Positions 47,183 to 55,672 are shown, counted from the first letter of the stretch. The stretch is 64,000 nt of DNA from Nocardia iowensis (GCF_019222765.1 NZ_CP078145.1:2976001-3040000), one strand, 5' to 3'. Translations and numbers: made by a program. The notes: generated by a model from the letters alone, not told the origin.

Positions 47183-47901
47183 TGCTCCGCCCCTTCCGCG
47201 TTGTGCAGCGCGGACTTTCGCTTCTTGAAGCGCAATGGGAGCCACGCGACCCGGTCCGGGTGTTCCGGCTCGACGAACAGTTCCCTGGTGCGCCCCATCG
47301 CCGCGGAAATCCGCTGCGGGTAGATCACATAGTCGAAACCCTCGTGCGCCCACAGCGGCATGATGATCGGGCATTCTTCCAAAAGGTATGCGCGGCAAGA
47401 CTTCCGGACCATGTCCTGATCGACATCCGGTTCCCGGGTCAGTCGCCGCTCGATGAACCGGTCGATGGTGCTGTCGACGGCGTTTCGATAGCGGTCGTCG
47501 GTTTCGTAGGCCTGCTCGACCGCGTCGTAGAGGTCGCCGTAGCGGGGATGGGAAAGCGCGAAGTCCCATCGCAAAATGTTGGTGGGGCAGTCGATCTGGT
47601 TCAAGTAGCCGATATTGCGGGTGATCCATTCGTCACCCGCGATGCGGGCACGTGCGTGCCGGTCGATATCGGTTCCGCCGCTGAGGTTGTGCCGTTGCAG
47701 GGTGTCCGCGACGGCGATAGCGCAGCGGCCGAAGTTCGAGCGGTTGATCAGATCGATTGTTGCCGCGAGCTTTTCGCCTTCGTGGTAGTCCGCGCCGACA
47801 CTGACCAGCAGTACCGTGGAGCGACCTTCGGTGGTGATGGTGTCCGACCGTAGGTCGTATGCGGCTTTGTGCGACGCCGAGAGCAGCGTAGTTGTCGTCA
47901 T
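47179..47901 (-). CDS. tRNA-dependent cyclodipeptide synthase (XYP subfamily)
   Basis: 240 aa, the family's typical length; ATG 47901 overlaps the oxygenase stop (TGATG). The catalytic Ser34 lies in [15 protein letters not shown], followed by the family block [10 protein letters not shown] and GDEWITRN. Tyr172 and Glu176 ([10 protein letters not shown]) match AlbC Tyr178/Glu182, and Tyr194-Pro195 (VIYPQR) places it in the XYP group, with Ala37 at the X position. The enzyme takes two aminoacyl-tRNAs and makes a cyclic dipeptide through an aminoacyl-enzyme on Ser34. The two amino acids cannot be read with confidence. It sits between a tailoring oxygenase and an exporter and behind a SAM-IV riboswitch. 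Confidence 0.93.
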   Translation of the reverse strand: MTTTTLLSASHKAAYDLRSDTITTEGRSTVLLVSVGADYHEGEKLAATIDLINRSNFGRCAIAVADTLQRHNLSGGTDIDRHARARIAGDEWITRNIGYLNQIDCPTNILRWDFALSHPRYGDLYDAVEQAYETDDRYRNAVDSTIDRFIERRLTREPDVDQDMVRKSCRAYLLEECPIIMPLWAHEGFDYVIYPQRISAAMGRTRELFVEPEHPDRVAWLPLRFKKRKSALHNAEGAEQ

Positions 47902-48707
47902 CAGCTCCACACCTTCAACGACTCGGCCGGATCGCTCACCCCGATGAACAAGCCGATGGTGATGCGGGGACGGTCCTGCGACGGAGCGACGGCATGGACG
48001 CGACGCGGGTCGATGAAGATCGCGTCGCCGACCCGCGGTGTGATCACCACGGCCGGGTTGCCGACGGATGCGCGGTCGATGCCGTACACGCGGTCGCCGG
48101 ACCGATCCCGATACTCGCGTTCGTCCGGGTAGTCGTCCCAGATCTCCAACTCCCCGCCCCGGTCCGGCACGTCCAGGTAGACGTTGACCGACAGTTGGCG
48201 GCGGATCCGAATAGCGAAGTCCTCCGGCAGGTTTCGGCCGATATTGTCCGTATGCGGCTCCAGATCCACCCCCGCCAGCTGGTAGCGCGCGACGCCCGCG
48301 AAGAAGGCTTGCCCGTCGCGGCGGAGCAAACTTGCTCCGGACGGCCAGATCTCGTCGAGCAGCAGCCGAAGGTCGTCCGCGGGATAGGAATACGGCGCGG
48401 CGATGGCGCGCAGCCGCTCGATGTTGTGATGCGCCTCCTCGAAGTACCGCTTGCGTCCGGCCTCGGTGTTCGTCTCCGAGAACGCGTGTCCGATGCGGCG
48501 GAACTGCGGGTCGGTGCCGAGCGGGCCGTGATCCTGCCTGCCGACGAAGGCTTTTCGCAGGTGCGCCAGTGCGTCGGGCCGGACGAACCCGGCCAGCCGA
48601 ACGGCGTGAACGTCGCCGTTCAACAGTGCCGTCAACGAGTCGTGATCGAATCCCTGCCTGGTGGTGTCCAACACGCGTTCTCCGAGAGATGGCGTGGCCG
48701 TAGTCAT
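47901..48707 (-). CDS. 2-oxoglutarate/Fe(II)-dependent oxygenase (diketopiperazine tailoring)
   Basis: 268 aa, ATG 48707 (AGAGGGGAACG upstream). The double-stranded beta-helix core carries the facial triad H152-T-D154 (LEPHTDNIG) and H238 (RRVHAVAP), with Arg248 (RPRIT) placed to bind 2-oxoglutarate. Such enzymes hydroxylate or desaturate unactivated carbons; several act on cyclodipeptides in the bicyclomycin pathway. It is the first structural gene of the operon and is coupled to the synthase by a 1-nt overlap, so the cyclic dipeptide is the natural substrate. Confidence 0.88.
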   Translation of the reverse strand: MTTATPSLGERVLDTTRQGFDHDSLTALLNGDVHAVRLAGFVRPDALAHLRKAFVGRQDHGPLGTDPQFRRIGHAFSETNTEAGRKRYFEEAHHNIERLRAIAAPYSYPADDLRLLLDEIWPSGASLLRRDGQAFFAGVARYQLAGVDLEPHTDNIGRNLPEDFAIRIRRQLSVNVYLDVPDRGGELEIWDDYPDEREYRDRSGDRVYGIDRASVGNPAVVITPRVGDAIFIDPRRVHAVAPSQDRPRITIGLFIGVSDPAESLKVWS

Positions 48708-48784
48708 GTCGTTCCCCTCTGGTTGTCGCTCGATGGACCGGGCACAGGCCCGGGCAGGAGAAATGAGGTGGTCCCAGCGGACAT
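48704..48784 (-). CDS. Possible 26-codon leader ORF of the cyclodipeptide operon
   Basis: ATG 48784 with GGGGG 8 nt upstream; encodes [20 protein letters not shown] followed by six polar residues, and stops inside the start codon of the oxygenase (ATGA). If translated, it would couple the riboswitch leader to the oxygenase. It has no similarity I recognise, and the Pro/Ser/Gly composition could be chance. Confidence 0.35.
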   Translation of the reverse strand: MSAGTTSFLLPGPVPGPSSDNQRGTT

Positions 48785-48808
48785 GGTTTCGACCCCCATC
48801 CCTCCAGA

Positions 48809-48832
48809 GGGCCCCACAACGGGAAGGGGCCC
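48809..48832 (-). promoter_or_regulatory. Expression-platform hairpin after the riboswitch
   Basis: GGGCCCC / GGGGCCC, 7-bp arms with a 10-nt loop. Its 5' arm overlaps the last bases of the SAM-IV aptamer (GCGGGCC), so aptamer pseudoknot and hairpin should be mutually exclusive. It is followed at once by GGAGGG. Confidence 0.6.
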
Positions 48833-48946
48833 GCGCTTGCCCGGGCCGCATTACGCGGCTCGGCCTGGTCTTGACCCGGGGCACCCCGCCGCGGTTGGAG
48901 GGTTGCCGGCCAGCTAGCCGGGGACTTGACGCTGGCACTCTTGACC
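48829..48946 (-). promoter_or_regulatory. SAM-IV riboswitch
   Basis: Read on the minus strand, the aptamer starts GGTCAAGAGTGCCAGCGTCA, continues with the conserved CTGGCCGGCAACCCTCCAAC and GGGGTGCCCCGGGT, closes P1 with GACC, and then has the SAM-IV-specific 3' hairpin (GCCGC / GCGGC) and the pseudoknot strand GGCAAGCGCGGG. From memory of the Mycobacterium SAM-IV structure sequence, most core positions are identical. It binds S-adenosylmethionine. It begins within a few bases of a predicted promoter and lies 122 nt upstream of the oxygenase start, so it controls the cyclodipeptide operon. Confidence 0.93.
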
Positions 48947-48954
48947 TGAACCAA

Positions 48955-48983
48955 AGCATCGCGCACGTCAGAAGCGTTGTCAC
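48955..48983 (-). promoter_or_regulatory. Promoter of the riboswitch transcript
   Basis: Minus-strand GTGACA (48983-48978), 17-bp spacer, GATGCT (48960-48955); transcription would start a few bases before the aptamer. Confidence 0.5.
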
Positions 48984-49031
48984 GCTTTAGAATCGCGCTG
49001 AGTTTCATTCCGAGGGGGCTGGACCGCCTGC

Positions 49032-49619
49032 TCAGCTCTGGGGCCAGATCACCTGGTCCGGCAGGCACAGGCTGGCTGAGCGGGTGGTCGGTACCGGTCC
49101 GGTGCCGGGGGCGAAGGTCCATTGGGAGATCGGGCCCGCGGCCTTCCACTGCAGGACGCCCGCGGCGTCGGACACCACCTGGTACACCTGCTCGCTGCCG
49201 TCGACGAGCTGGGTGCCCACGCAGTAGTCGTTGTATTCGGTGCCCGGTTGCTGCGCTCCGGCACTGAAATTGCCTGCGGGCTGGGTGCGGGAGCCCGGAT
49301 TCGCCACGTTGCTCGGCGCGTCGACGACCGTGCCACGGCGCCACAGCGGTGCGCCGCGCTGATCGGTGCCACACGTGAATTCCCAGCCACCGGCTACCAC
49401 CGTCGCGCCCTGTGCGTGGCCTGTCCCTGCCCAGAGACAGTCGACGGCAGGCGCCGCGGTTGCCCGGCCGGTGGCCACACCCAGCAGACCCAACGCGGCA
49501 ATCGCGGCAACCGAGACGGCTACGCCGCGTCGTAGCCCGGTGGCACGCGGCGGAGTAATGCTTGATCGGCGCTTTTGCGGTGCGTCCTGAGCGAGCGAAT
49601 CGGTTTCAACAATGAGCAT
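49032..49619 (-). CDS. Secreted hypothetical protein
   Basis: 195 aa from ATG 49619. There is a basic N-terminal stretch, a signal-like hydrophobic segment at about 36-56 ([20 protein letters not shown]) and an AAPAVDC cleavage region. The mature domain of about 140 residues is polar, with four or five Cys (DCLWAG, FTCGTD, DYCVGT, LCLPDQ) that could form two disulfides. No catalytic motif or named family seen. It lies upstream of, and on the same strand as, the cyclodipeptide operon but is separated by that operon's own promoter. Confidence 0.68.
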   Translation of the reverse strand: MLIVETDSLAQDAPQKRRSSITPPRATGLRRGVAVSVAAIAALGLLGVATGRATAAPAVDCLWAGTGHAQGATVVAGGWEFTCGTDQRGAPLWRRGTVVDAPSNVANPGSRTQPAGNFSAGAQQPGTEYNDYCVGTQLVDGSEQVYQVVSDAAGVLQWKAAGPISQWTFAPGTGPVPTTRSASLCLPDQVIWPQS

Positions 49620-49832
49620 GTCCCGACGATAAAAATCCGCGACCTGCCACAACATCCCGCCAGAGCGCCATTCTCCGGCAATACCGTGGTGCTAGGGGTG
49701 TGGCTCCAGAGCTGGGGACAACTCCTTACCCGAATGCCCCTGCGCCCCTAGGGAGGTAGCCGCGGTGTCAGAGCCCGCGGTCAGGTTGATGGAGTCAGAT
49801 GTGCTCTGCTAGCGTGAAATTTTGCCAGATGA

Positions 49833-49859
49833 TTGCTGAGGTGTCGGTGGCGGTATAGT
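49833..49859 (+). promoter_or_regulatory. Candidate promoter of the secreted-protein gene
   Basis: TTGCTG (49833-49838), 15-bp spacer, TATAGT (49854-49859), about 50 bp before the start at 49910. The spacer is short. Confidence 0.35.
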
Positions 49860-49909
49860 CCAAGCAAGTCGATCGAACCCCACTGCCGATCCGCGCAAGG
49901 ACGGGAGTC

Positions 49910-50404
49910 ATGATGCGAAGCATTCTGAAGTTTGCGGCAGTATCGATCCTGCCGACGTTCGCGTTGGTCATACCCGCTGGTCCAGCATCTGCGGACCCGA
50001 TTTCTTTCGAACCCGCCCACATCGACGCAGGGCCGGGATGTGCGGGAACGGTCACCGCTGAGGTCTCGGCCAGTCAGGGACAACAAGCCCGCGAGTTCGC
50101 GGATTTCATAGATAGCTCGGCACGAGTGACGGTGAATTTCGCCGCTGACGCCCCCAGCAATCCCTTTGGCTCGTTGTCCGCCGCGCCGGGCGGCGGAAAC
50201 AACTGTGCCATCTCCACAACCGTCACGATGCGCAACCTGGATACCGGCGCGAGCACAACCGAGACCCGCACAACTCAGTACGACGGCCATTATGGCTGGA
50301 ACGCCGCCTTCTTTTCGCTCGACGGCTCCGGCCGCGTCGCTGTCGAGGTGAGCACCAACCCCAACCCGTCCGAGCTGATCATCGACGTCCCCACACCTTT
50401 CTAG
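49910..50404 (+). CDS. Small secreted hypothetical protein
   Basis: 164 aa, tandem ATGs at 49910/49913 after AAGGACGGGAG. Signal peptide to about 29 (LVIPAGPASADP). The mature part is beta-rich (TVTAEVSASQGQ, ARVTVNFAAD, VTMRNLDTGASTTETRTTQY, GRVAVEVSTNPN), a pattern common in actinobacterial extracellular domains of unknown role. Two Cys probably pair. The gene stands alone, convergent with the MFS gene 39 bp away. Confidence 0.7.
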   Translation: MMRSILKFAAVSILPTFALVIPAGPASADPISFEPAHIDAGPGCAGTVTAEVSASQGQQAREFADFIDSSARVTVNFAADAPSNPFGSLSAAPGGGNNCAISTTVTMRNLDTGASTTETRTTQYDGHYGWNAAFFSLDGSGRVAVEVSTNPNPSELIIDVPTPF

Positions 50405-50443
50405 CCTGACGGGACGCCGATGGTGGCCGATCGTCGATCGCGT

Positions 50444-51655
50444 TCAGCAACGTGAGCCGACGGTCGGTTCGGCCGACTCGAGATGCCGGGTGGTACCGCG
50501 CAGCCGCGTCAGCCCCCACAAAGCCAATGCGCACAGAGAGTAGGCAGCGCCGAGCCAGCAGGATGCTGCCCATCCCCAGGCGGTGTACGTCCAGGTCGTC
50601 GTGATTGCTCCGATGGCGGAGCCGAAAGAGTAGAAGGCCATGTAGGCGCCGATGACGCTGCTGGCGCGGTTCGGATGGGCGGTGGTCAGCAGATGCTGGC
50701 TGCTGACGTGTACTGCTTGGACGGCGAAGTCGAGCAGGATGATGCCGATGACGAGCAACCACAGGGTGGTTTCGATTCGGGCGATGAGCAGCCAGGAGCC
50801 GGTGAGCAGCGCCAGGGACCAGCCGGTGATCGGTTGCGCGTGACCGGTATCGGCCCAGCGTCCGGCGCGGGCCGCCCCGAGGGCTCCGGCCACGCCCGCC
50901 AATCCGAGCAGGCCGATTTGGGTGGTGCTGAGGTTCCATGGCTCGGCGCCGAGGGGGAGGGCGAGCCCGCTCCAGAGGGTTCCGAAGGATGCGAAGAGGA
51001 ACAACGCGATCAGGCCTCGGCTCAGGAACAGTCCATCGGTGCGTGCGAGCCGCCCCATCGACGCCAACACCTGCGTGTACCGCGCGCCCGGAGTCCTGAC
51101 GTCCGGGGCGAGTTTCGCGCGGACGGTAACGGCGAGCGCAATGCACAACATGGCGAGCAGCCCATACACCGACCGCCAGCCGAGCTCATCACCCAGCACG
51201 CCAGCAAGGACGCGAACGCCGAGTATGCCTATCACGACACCCGAGGTGACCGCGCCGATGTTGCGGCCCCGCTCGCTCGGCCCGGAGATGGCGGCGACAT
51301 AGGCGACGGTCACCTGCACCACGACCGCGAACACCCCCGCGACAACCAAACCCACCACCGCGACGACACCGTTCGGTGCGCCCGCCACGATCGCCGCACC
51401 CACACCGGTGAGGATCAGATGTCCGGTGATCAACCGTCGGCGATTCACCACATCACCGAGCGGAACCAGCAGGACCAGTCCGATCAGGTAGCCGATCTGT
51501 CCGGCGGCGACCAATCCGCCGAGCAACCCGGATGTCAGCCCCAGGTCATCGCCCGCCGCTTCCAGGATCGGCTGAATCGCGTAGATCGTCGCCACCGCCA
51601 CAGCGGCCACCAGCGCCAGGACGAATCGCTGCGAGGCCTTGATCTCTGTCGACAC
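50444..51655 (-). CDS. MFS transporter (DHA1-like)
   Basis: 403 aa. The GTG at 51655 is chosen because GGAGGG precedes it by 4-5 nt. Twelve membrane helices; VATIYAIQPILEAAGDDLGL, VLLVPLGDVVNRRRLITGHL (motif A) and a long C-terminal half with GSWLLIARIETTLWLLVIGI. It is divergent from an HxlR regulator with paired CAAATTGCAAC boxes, so it is probably induced by a compound that it expels. Confidence 0.88.
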   Translation of the reverse strand: MSTEIKASQRFVLALVAAVAVATIYAIQPILEAAGDDLGLTSGLLGGLVAAGQIGYLIGLVLLVPLGDVVNRRRLITGHLILTGVGAAIVAGAPNGVVAVVGLVVAGVFAVVVQVTVAYVAAISGPSERGRNIGAVTSGVVIGILGVRVLAGVLGDELGWRSVYGLLAMLCIALAVTVRAKLAPDVRTPGARYTQVLASMGRLARTDGLFLSRGLIALFLFASFGTLWSGLALPLGAEPWNLSTTQIGLLGLAGVAGALGAARAGRWADTGHAQPITGWSLALLTGSWLLIARIETTLWLLVIGIILLDFAVQAVHVSSQHLLTTAHPNRASSVIGAYMAFYSFGSAIGAITTTWTYTAWGWAASCWLGAAYSLCALALWGLTRLRGTTRHLESAEPTVGSRC

Positions 51656-51673
51656 GACACCCTCCATCAGTAG

Positions 51674-51721
51674 CAAATTGCAACCAATTCAACGTAGGGC
51701 ATAATGGTTTCAAATTGCAAC
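51674..51721. promoter_or_regulatory. Paired HxlR boxes
   Basis: CAAATTGCAAC at 51674-51684 and again at 51711-51721. Each box lies 18 bp from the nearer start codon (MFS 51655, HxlR 51740), a symmetric divergent operator. Confidence 0.55.
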
Positions 51722-51739
51722 TGAAAGGGAGGAGATGTC

Positions 51740-52198
51740 ATGTCCACGGCCCCCGGCTCCGGCCGCGAGTGGACTGATCCCACCTGCCCCGTCGCGCGAA
51801 CCGTCGACTTGGTTGGCGACCGGTGGAGCTTGTTGATCGTGCGCGACGCGATGGACGGCGCGGCCGCGTTCACCGAGTTTCAGCAGCGGCTCGGGATCGC
51901 GCGAAACATCCTCGCCGACCGCCTCCGCAAGCTCGTCGACCACGGCATCCTCACGCCGACCGCCGCTCCCGGCGGCAAACGGCACACCTACGAACTCACC
52001 GAGGCCGGGCGGGATCTCTTCACCACCATCGTGGCCCTGCGGCAATGGGGCGAGCGCCACGCTTTCACCGGCAACGAAGCTCACTCGACACTCGTCGACT
52101 CCGTCGGTAGCCCGGTCGCCGAACTGCGCCCAGAAACCCGGGACGGAAAGCCCGCCACCGCGATTACCACCCGAGTTCGCAAGGTGGGAGAGGCATGA
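51740..52198 (+). CDS. HxlR-family transcriptional regulator
   Basis: 152 aa, ATG 51740 after GGGAGGAGATGTC. The family signature CPVARTVDLVGDRWSLLIVRDAM is at the N-terminus with the conserved Cys16, followed by the winged helix (FQQRLGIARNILADRLRKLV) and wing (YELTEAGRDLFTTIVALRQW). HxlR proteins sense electrophiles, quinones or aromatics, in some cases through that Cys. Divergent from the MFS gene and probably its repressor. Confidence 0.92.
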   Translation: MSTAPGSGREWTDPTCPVARTVDLVGDRWSLLIVRDAMDGAAAFTEFQQRLGIARNILADRLRKLVDHGILTPTAAPGGKRHTYELTEAGRDLFTTIVALRQWGERHAFTGNEAHSTLVDSVGSPVAELRPETRDGKPATAITTRVRKVGEA

Positions 52199-52365
52199 CC
52201 TCCGGCGTCGCAGCGGCTCAGGTTGCGGGAGCGTCCAATTCGAGCGCGGCTCGAGTGGGTGTCGATCGCGGCGTCCGGCAGTTCCTGGATCGCCACGGGC
52301 GAACCCGTCCCGTGGTAGGTCGCCAGCACGCCGGGTCCGGACTTGCGCAGGTAGTGTCGTAGTAC

Positions 52366-53232
52366 GTGGAGTCCGCAGTGGTACTGGTAACTGGTTCTTC
52401 TGGTGTGGTCGGAGCTGCGGTCGCGCATGAAATGCACACGGCGGGTTGGCAAGTGCGCGGCTGGGACGTTCGCCCAGGGCGGTGGACCACCCACCACGGC
52501 GACTTGCGCGATTCGCAGCTTCGGGCACAGGCCGTGCGGGGCGTGGAGACTGTCGTACACACGGCCGCGCTACACGCTCCACATGTCGGCCACGTTCCCG
52601 ATGACGAGTTTCGCGCCGTCAACGTGGACGCCACCGCCGCCCTGCTCGAGCAGGCGGCCGAATGTGGTGTCCGGCGAATGGTTTACACCAGCAGCACCTC
52701 GGTGTACGGGCACGCACTGGTGCCCGATGACCGCGCGGTGTGGGTCGACGAATCACTGGAACCGCGGCCACGAGACATCTACGACGAAACCAAGCTCGAT
52801 GCGGAAACGCTTCTCAGGAAGGGTGATCACCCACCGACGACGATCGTGTTGCGTATCGCCCGCTGTTTTCCTGAAACACCCGCCATCCAGGCCGCGCACC
52901 GGCTCTACCGCGGAGTCGACGTCCGCGACGTAGCCCGCGCGCACCGACTGGCCGCGGAACACCATCAGGTAACCGGTGCATTCAACATCGCTGGGCCGAT
53001 GCTGTTCCGCCGCACCGATACACAGCAGTTGTGGCGCGATGCGCCGCCACTGCTCGAACGACGGGCGCCCGAGATCGCTGCCTTGTTCCGCCAACAAGGC
53101 TGGCCACTGCCCGCCACCATCGACCGCGTCTACGATTCCGGCAAAGCCCGTCGGCAGCTCGGCTACTCGCCCGCCTACGACGCCACAGCGCTCGCGACGA
53201 AGCGCCCTTCCGGCCCGCAGCGGAACAATTAG
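52366..53232 (+). CDS. NAD(P)-dependent epimerase/dehydratase-like SDR
   Basis: 288 aa, GTG 52366 (weak ribosome-binding site; GTG 52378 is also possible). Rossmann motif VTGSSGVVGAAV, then ETVVHTAALHAP, the active-site TSSTSVYG and YDETK (Tyr-x3-Lys), typical of extended SDRs. The mid-chain sugar-nucleotide loop is shortened. The substrate could be a nucleotide sugar or another hydroxyl or keto compound. It stands alone between HxlR and TetR genes. Confidence 0.85.
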   Translation: MESAVVLVTGSSGVVGAAVAHEMHTAGWQVRGWDVRPGRWTTHHGDLRDSQLRAQAVRGVETVVHTAALHAPHVGHVPDDEFRAVNVDATAALLEQAAECGVRRMVYTSSTSVYGHALVPDDRAVWVDESLEPRPRDIYDETKLDAETLLRKGDHPPTTIVLRIARCFPETPAIQAAHRLYRGVDVRDVARAHRLAAEHHQVTGAFNIAGPMLFRRTDTQQLWRDAPPLLERRAPEIAALFRQQGWPLPATIDRVYDSGKARRQLGYSPAYDATALATKRPSGPQRNN

Positions 53233-53244
53233 CGGTTCATGGGA

Positions 53245-53886
53245 TTACGGGCTGAGTACCGGGACGATCACTTCGCTCAGCACCTGCCGGAGGTCGCCTA
53301 CGGGCGGCAGCGCGATGGAGCTGGTGAGCATGCGGAATATCCATTCGGCTATCGCCTCGGGGTCGCGCTGTGCGAGGAGCCCGATTTGCATTCCGAGAGT
53401 GATTGGTGGGGCGAATCCGGCGATGAACTGATCGCGTGTCGATGCCAGGTTGGTGGCGAGTTTGACTGCAGCGGAGTCCATTTCGTCAGCCAATAGTTTC
53501 GCTACAACAGGGTGCGCTCGAACATATTCGATAGTGTCGGCCATCAGTTCCACGATCAATCCCGGCCACGGCGGTTCCCATTCGCGCTGGGTGAGGATTA
53601 TCAGGAATCGATCGACCTCTCGTGCGAACAGTAGGCGCGAGATCGCGTCGACGGTGCCGATCTTGCGGTAGACCGTAGCCCGGTTGTAGCCCATCTCATT
53701 GGCGACGTCTTGAACGCTGGTGCGCGACAACCCATATCGAGCGAAGCATCGGGCCGCCGCGTCGAGATACGGGTCCAGCTCAGGTGGTGGCGGTGGCGGC
53801 ATCCCCTCGAAGATCGCGGTCAGGATCGGCGTGCGGTACCGCGATTTCAGCTCCTCCGTCGACAGCGACGGCTTGTTGTTCGACAT
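53245..53886 (-). CDS. TetR-family regulator
   Basis: 213 aa from ATG 53886; the longer frame to 53994 has no start support. The HTH lies at about 45-75 (AARCFARYGLSRTSVQDVAN...NRATVYRKIG), followed by a helical ligand domain. A Pro-rich stretch (MPPPPPPELD) precedes the HTH. It is divergent from the MpaB-like oxygenase with an inverted repeat in between, so it most likely represses that pair. Confidence 0.88.
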   Translation of the reverse strand: MSNNKPSLSTEELKSRYRTPILTAIFEGMPPPPPPELDPYLDAAARCFARYGLSRTSVQDVANEMGYNRATVYRKIGTVDAISRLLFAREVDRFLIILTQREWEPPWPGLIVELMADTIEYVRAHPVVAKLLADEMDSAAVKLATNLASTRDQFIAGFAPPITLGMQIGLLAQRDPEAIAEWIFRMLTSSIALPPVGDLRQVLSEVIVPVLSP

Positions 53887-53907
53887 CGCACCAGCATAGA
53901 GCGCGCA

Positions 53908-53933
53908 GGCGACAGAACGACAAAAGTGTCGCC
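53908..53933. promoter_or_regulatory. TetR operator candidate
   Basis: GGCGACA-N12-TGTCGCC, perfect 7-bp arms, 22 bp upstream of the TetR start. Confidence 0.5.
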
Positions 53934-54047
53934 AGTTGTGCATTGTCTCTGGTGTGCTTACGCTCGGAGATCCGGAGGTTCGACAGGTTCGCAAAGCGGG
54001 ACTGTCGGTCGCTTATCCGGATTGCCCACTGGGACAAGGGAGTTCGT

Positions 54048-55070
54048 ATGGACGCGATAGTGCGCGCCCTCGGCGGCAAAGGCGTGGTGGCGCTAGACCT
54101 GGCCAACGCCCCACGTAAGGACGACGGCTATTTCGGGCCGGGGTCGGTCAGTTGGCGGGTCTATCAGAATCCGATGGTCATCGGTCTCGCCGGACTCCTC
54201 GGATCGATCATCGCGATGCTGGATCCGATCGGCGCGGCCGGTGTGGCGCAGAACAGCAGCTACATGAGCGATCCACTGGGGCGGATTCGACGCAGCAATG
54301 CCTATTTCATCGCCGCGGTATTCGGTGACACCGAGACGGCGGAGAAGGCGGGCCGGGATCTGTTTCGTCGCCATTCGCACGTCAACGGAGTTGTGCCCAG
54401 TACGGGGGAGTCGTACCGCGCCAACGATATCGAGGCGTTGAAGTACACCTATATCACCGGGTTTCCCTGTCTGTGGGATTGCTACACCGCCTTCAGCGGC
54501 GACAAGCCGACCAACGCCGATGAGCGTCAATTCTGGGACGAACACGTCGTCGTCGGCGAACTGCTGGGAATCCCGCGTGGTGTACTGCCCCGGACACCGG
54601 AACTGGTGGCAGCCTGGGTGCGCGACGCCGAGGAAAACATCATGGCCTACACCGAACCTGCGCAGGAACTGGTGGACTACTTCCTCCATCCACCTCTGAC
54701 ACCCGCCTGGCCGATGGCAATGGTGAATCCGTTCCTGCGTGCGGTGACCTGGGTGGCGCTATCGCAGATGCGGCCAGGCGCCCGCGAAGTCACCGGCATA
54801 CCCGAAATGAGAGTCCGCACCGCGGCAGTGACACCGTTCGTGCGCACAGCCGCCGCGCTGGCCGGACTGCCCGTGATCGACGACCTGGTGGCGATCGGCG
54901 GGTACGAGGCATGGGGCATGCGGCACAACGCAAAACGCCGACATCCCGGCACGGGACGAATCCCGTACGACCGCGACCTCGGATTGGCGCTGCAGCAGGG
55001 TAAGGGCGGCACCCTCACCACTGCACAGCCGACCGTCGGCGAGCCAGGGCCCCAACAGGTGACCCGATGA
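54048..55070 (+). CDS. MpaB/rubber-oxygenase-like (DUF2236) haem oxygenase
   Basis: 340 aa, ATG 54048 with AAGGGAGTTCG upstream. The DUF2236 pattern is clear: PGSVSWRVYQNPMVIGLAGL at the start, FGDTETAEKAGRDLFRRHSH, and WVRDAEENIMAYT in the middle, with YITGFPCLWDCYTAF and FWDEHVVVGELLGIP. Related proteins (MpaB, latex-clearing protein Lcp) are b-type haem oxygenases; a His in FRRHSHVNG is the likely axial ligand. Substrate unknown, probably a hydrophobic compound. Its stop overlaps the peroxiredoxin-like gene by 4 nt. Confidence 0.82.
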   Translation: MDAIVRALGGKGVVALDLANAPRKDDGYFGPGSVSWRVYQNPMVIGLAGLLGSIIAMLDPIGAAGVAQNSSYMSDPLGRIRRSNAYFIAAVFGDTETAEKAGRDLFRRHSHVNGVVPSTGESYRANDIEALKYTYITGFPCLWDCYTAFSGDKPTNADERQFWDEHVVVGELLGIPRGVLPRTPELVAAWVRDAEENIMAYTEPAQELVDYFLHPPLTPAWPMAMVNPFLRAVTWVALSQMRPGAREVTGIPEMRVRTAAVTPFVRTAAALAGLPVIDDLVAIGGYEAWGMRHNAKRRHPGTGRIPYDRDLGLALQQGKGGTLTTAQPTVGEPGPQQVTR

Positions 55071-55672
55071 CCCGAACAGACGTGATCGCTCACGAACCTC
55101 TGCTCGACGACCGCCACTACCACCACACACTCAGCGAGTTCTGGACGGAAACCCATGCGCTGCTGGTGTTCCTACGCCACTTCGGCAGCACCTTCGCCTA
55201 CGACCAAGCCGACGTGCTGAACCAGGCGTCGGCGGAATTGCAAGCGGCGAATATTCGCCCCGTCATGATCGGTGCCGGAACACCACGGGCCGCAGCGTAC
55301 TTCCGACGGGTATCCAACACACAAGTACCGGTGTTGGCCGACCCCACCCTGACCATTTACCGCCGACTCGGCCTCCGCCAAGTCTCGCTCGCCTCGACCA
55401 CACCACGGGTTCTCAGGCGATGGTTAAGCAGCAATCACACCCGAATCTCGCTGGCAGACAAGGATCACGGCCGACAACTCGGCGGCTCGTTCCTCATCGA
55501 CACCACCGGCACAGTCCTCGCCGAACGTCGATCGACCCGCCCTAGCGAAGTCGCCGACATCGCCGCTATCCACCGGTACCTGGCCATCTCCCGAACCCGA
55601 TCCGAAAGCGCCGAGCACCCAGCGGTTTCGGACCGCCGGGTGCCGCGGGCATCGGGTCAGCGGGTGGTATAG
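55067..55672 (+). CDS. Peroxiredoxin-like (AhpC/TSA_2) protein without the active Cys
   Basis: 201 aa, ATG 55067 overlapping the oxygenase stop. Thioredoxin-like fold of the AhpC/TSA_2 group: ALLVFLRHFGSTFAYDQADV, RPVMIGAGTPRAAAYFRRVS, VLADPTLTIYRRLGLRQVSL, GGSFLIDTTGTVLAERRS. The canonical RHFGCxxC segment has Ser and Phe in place of the Cys positions, and the protein contains no Cys I can find, so it cannot be a classical peroxidase. It may be a structural or haem-handling partner of the MpaB-like enzyme. It overlaps the convergent SDR gene by 16 bp. Confidence 0.78.
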   Translation: MTRTDVIAHEPLLDDRHYHHTLSEFWTETHALLVFLRHFGSTFAYDQADVLNQASAELQAANIRPVMIGAGTPRAAAYFRRVSNTQVPVLADPTLTIYRRLGLRQVSLASTTPRVLRRWLSSNHTRISLADKDHGRQLGGSFLIDTTGTVLAERRSTRPSEVADIAAIHRYLAISRTRSESAEHPAVSDRRVPRASGQRVV

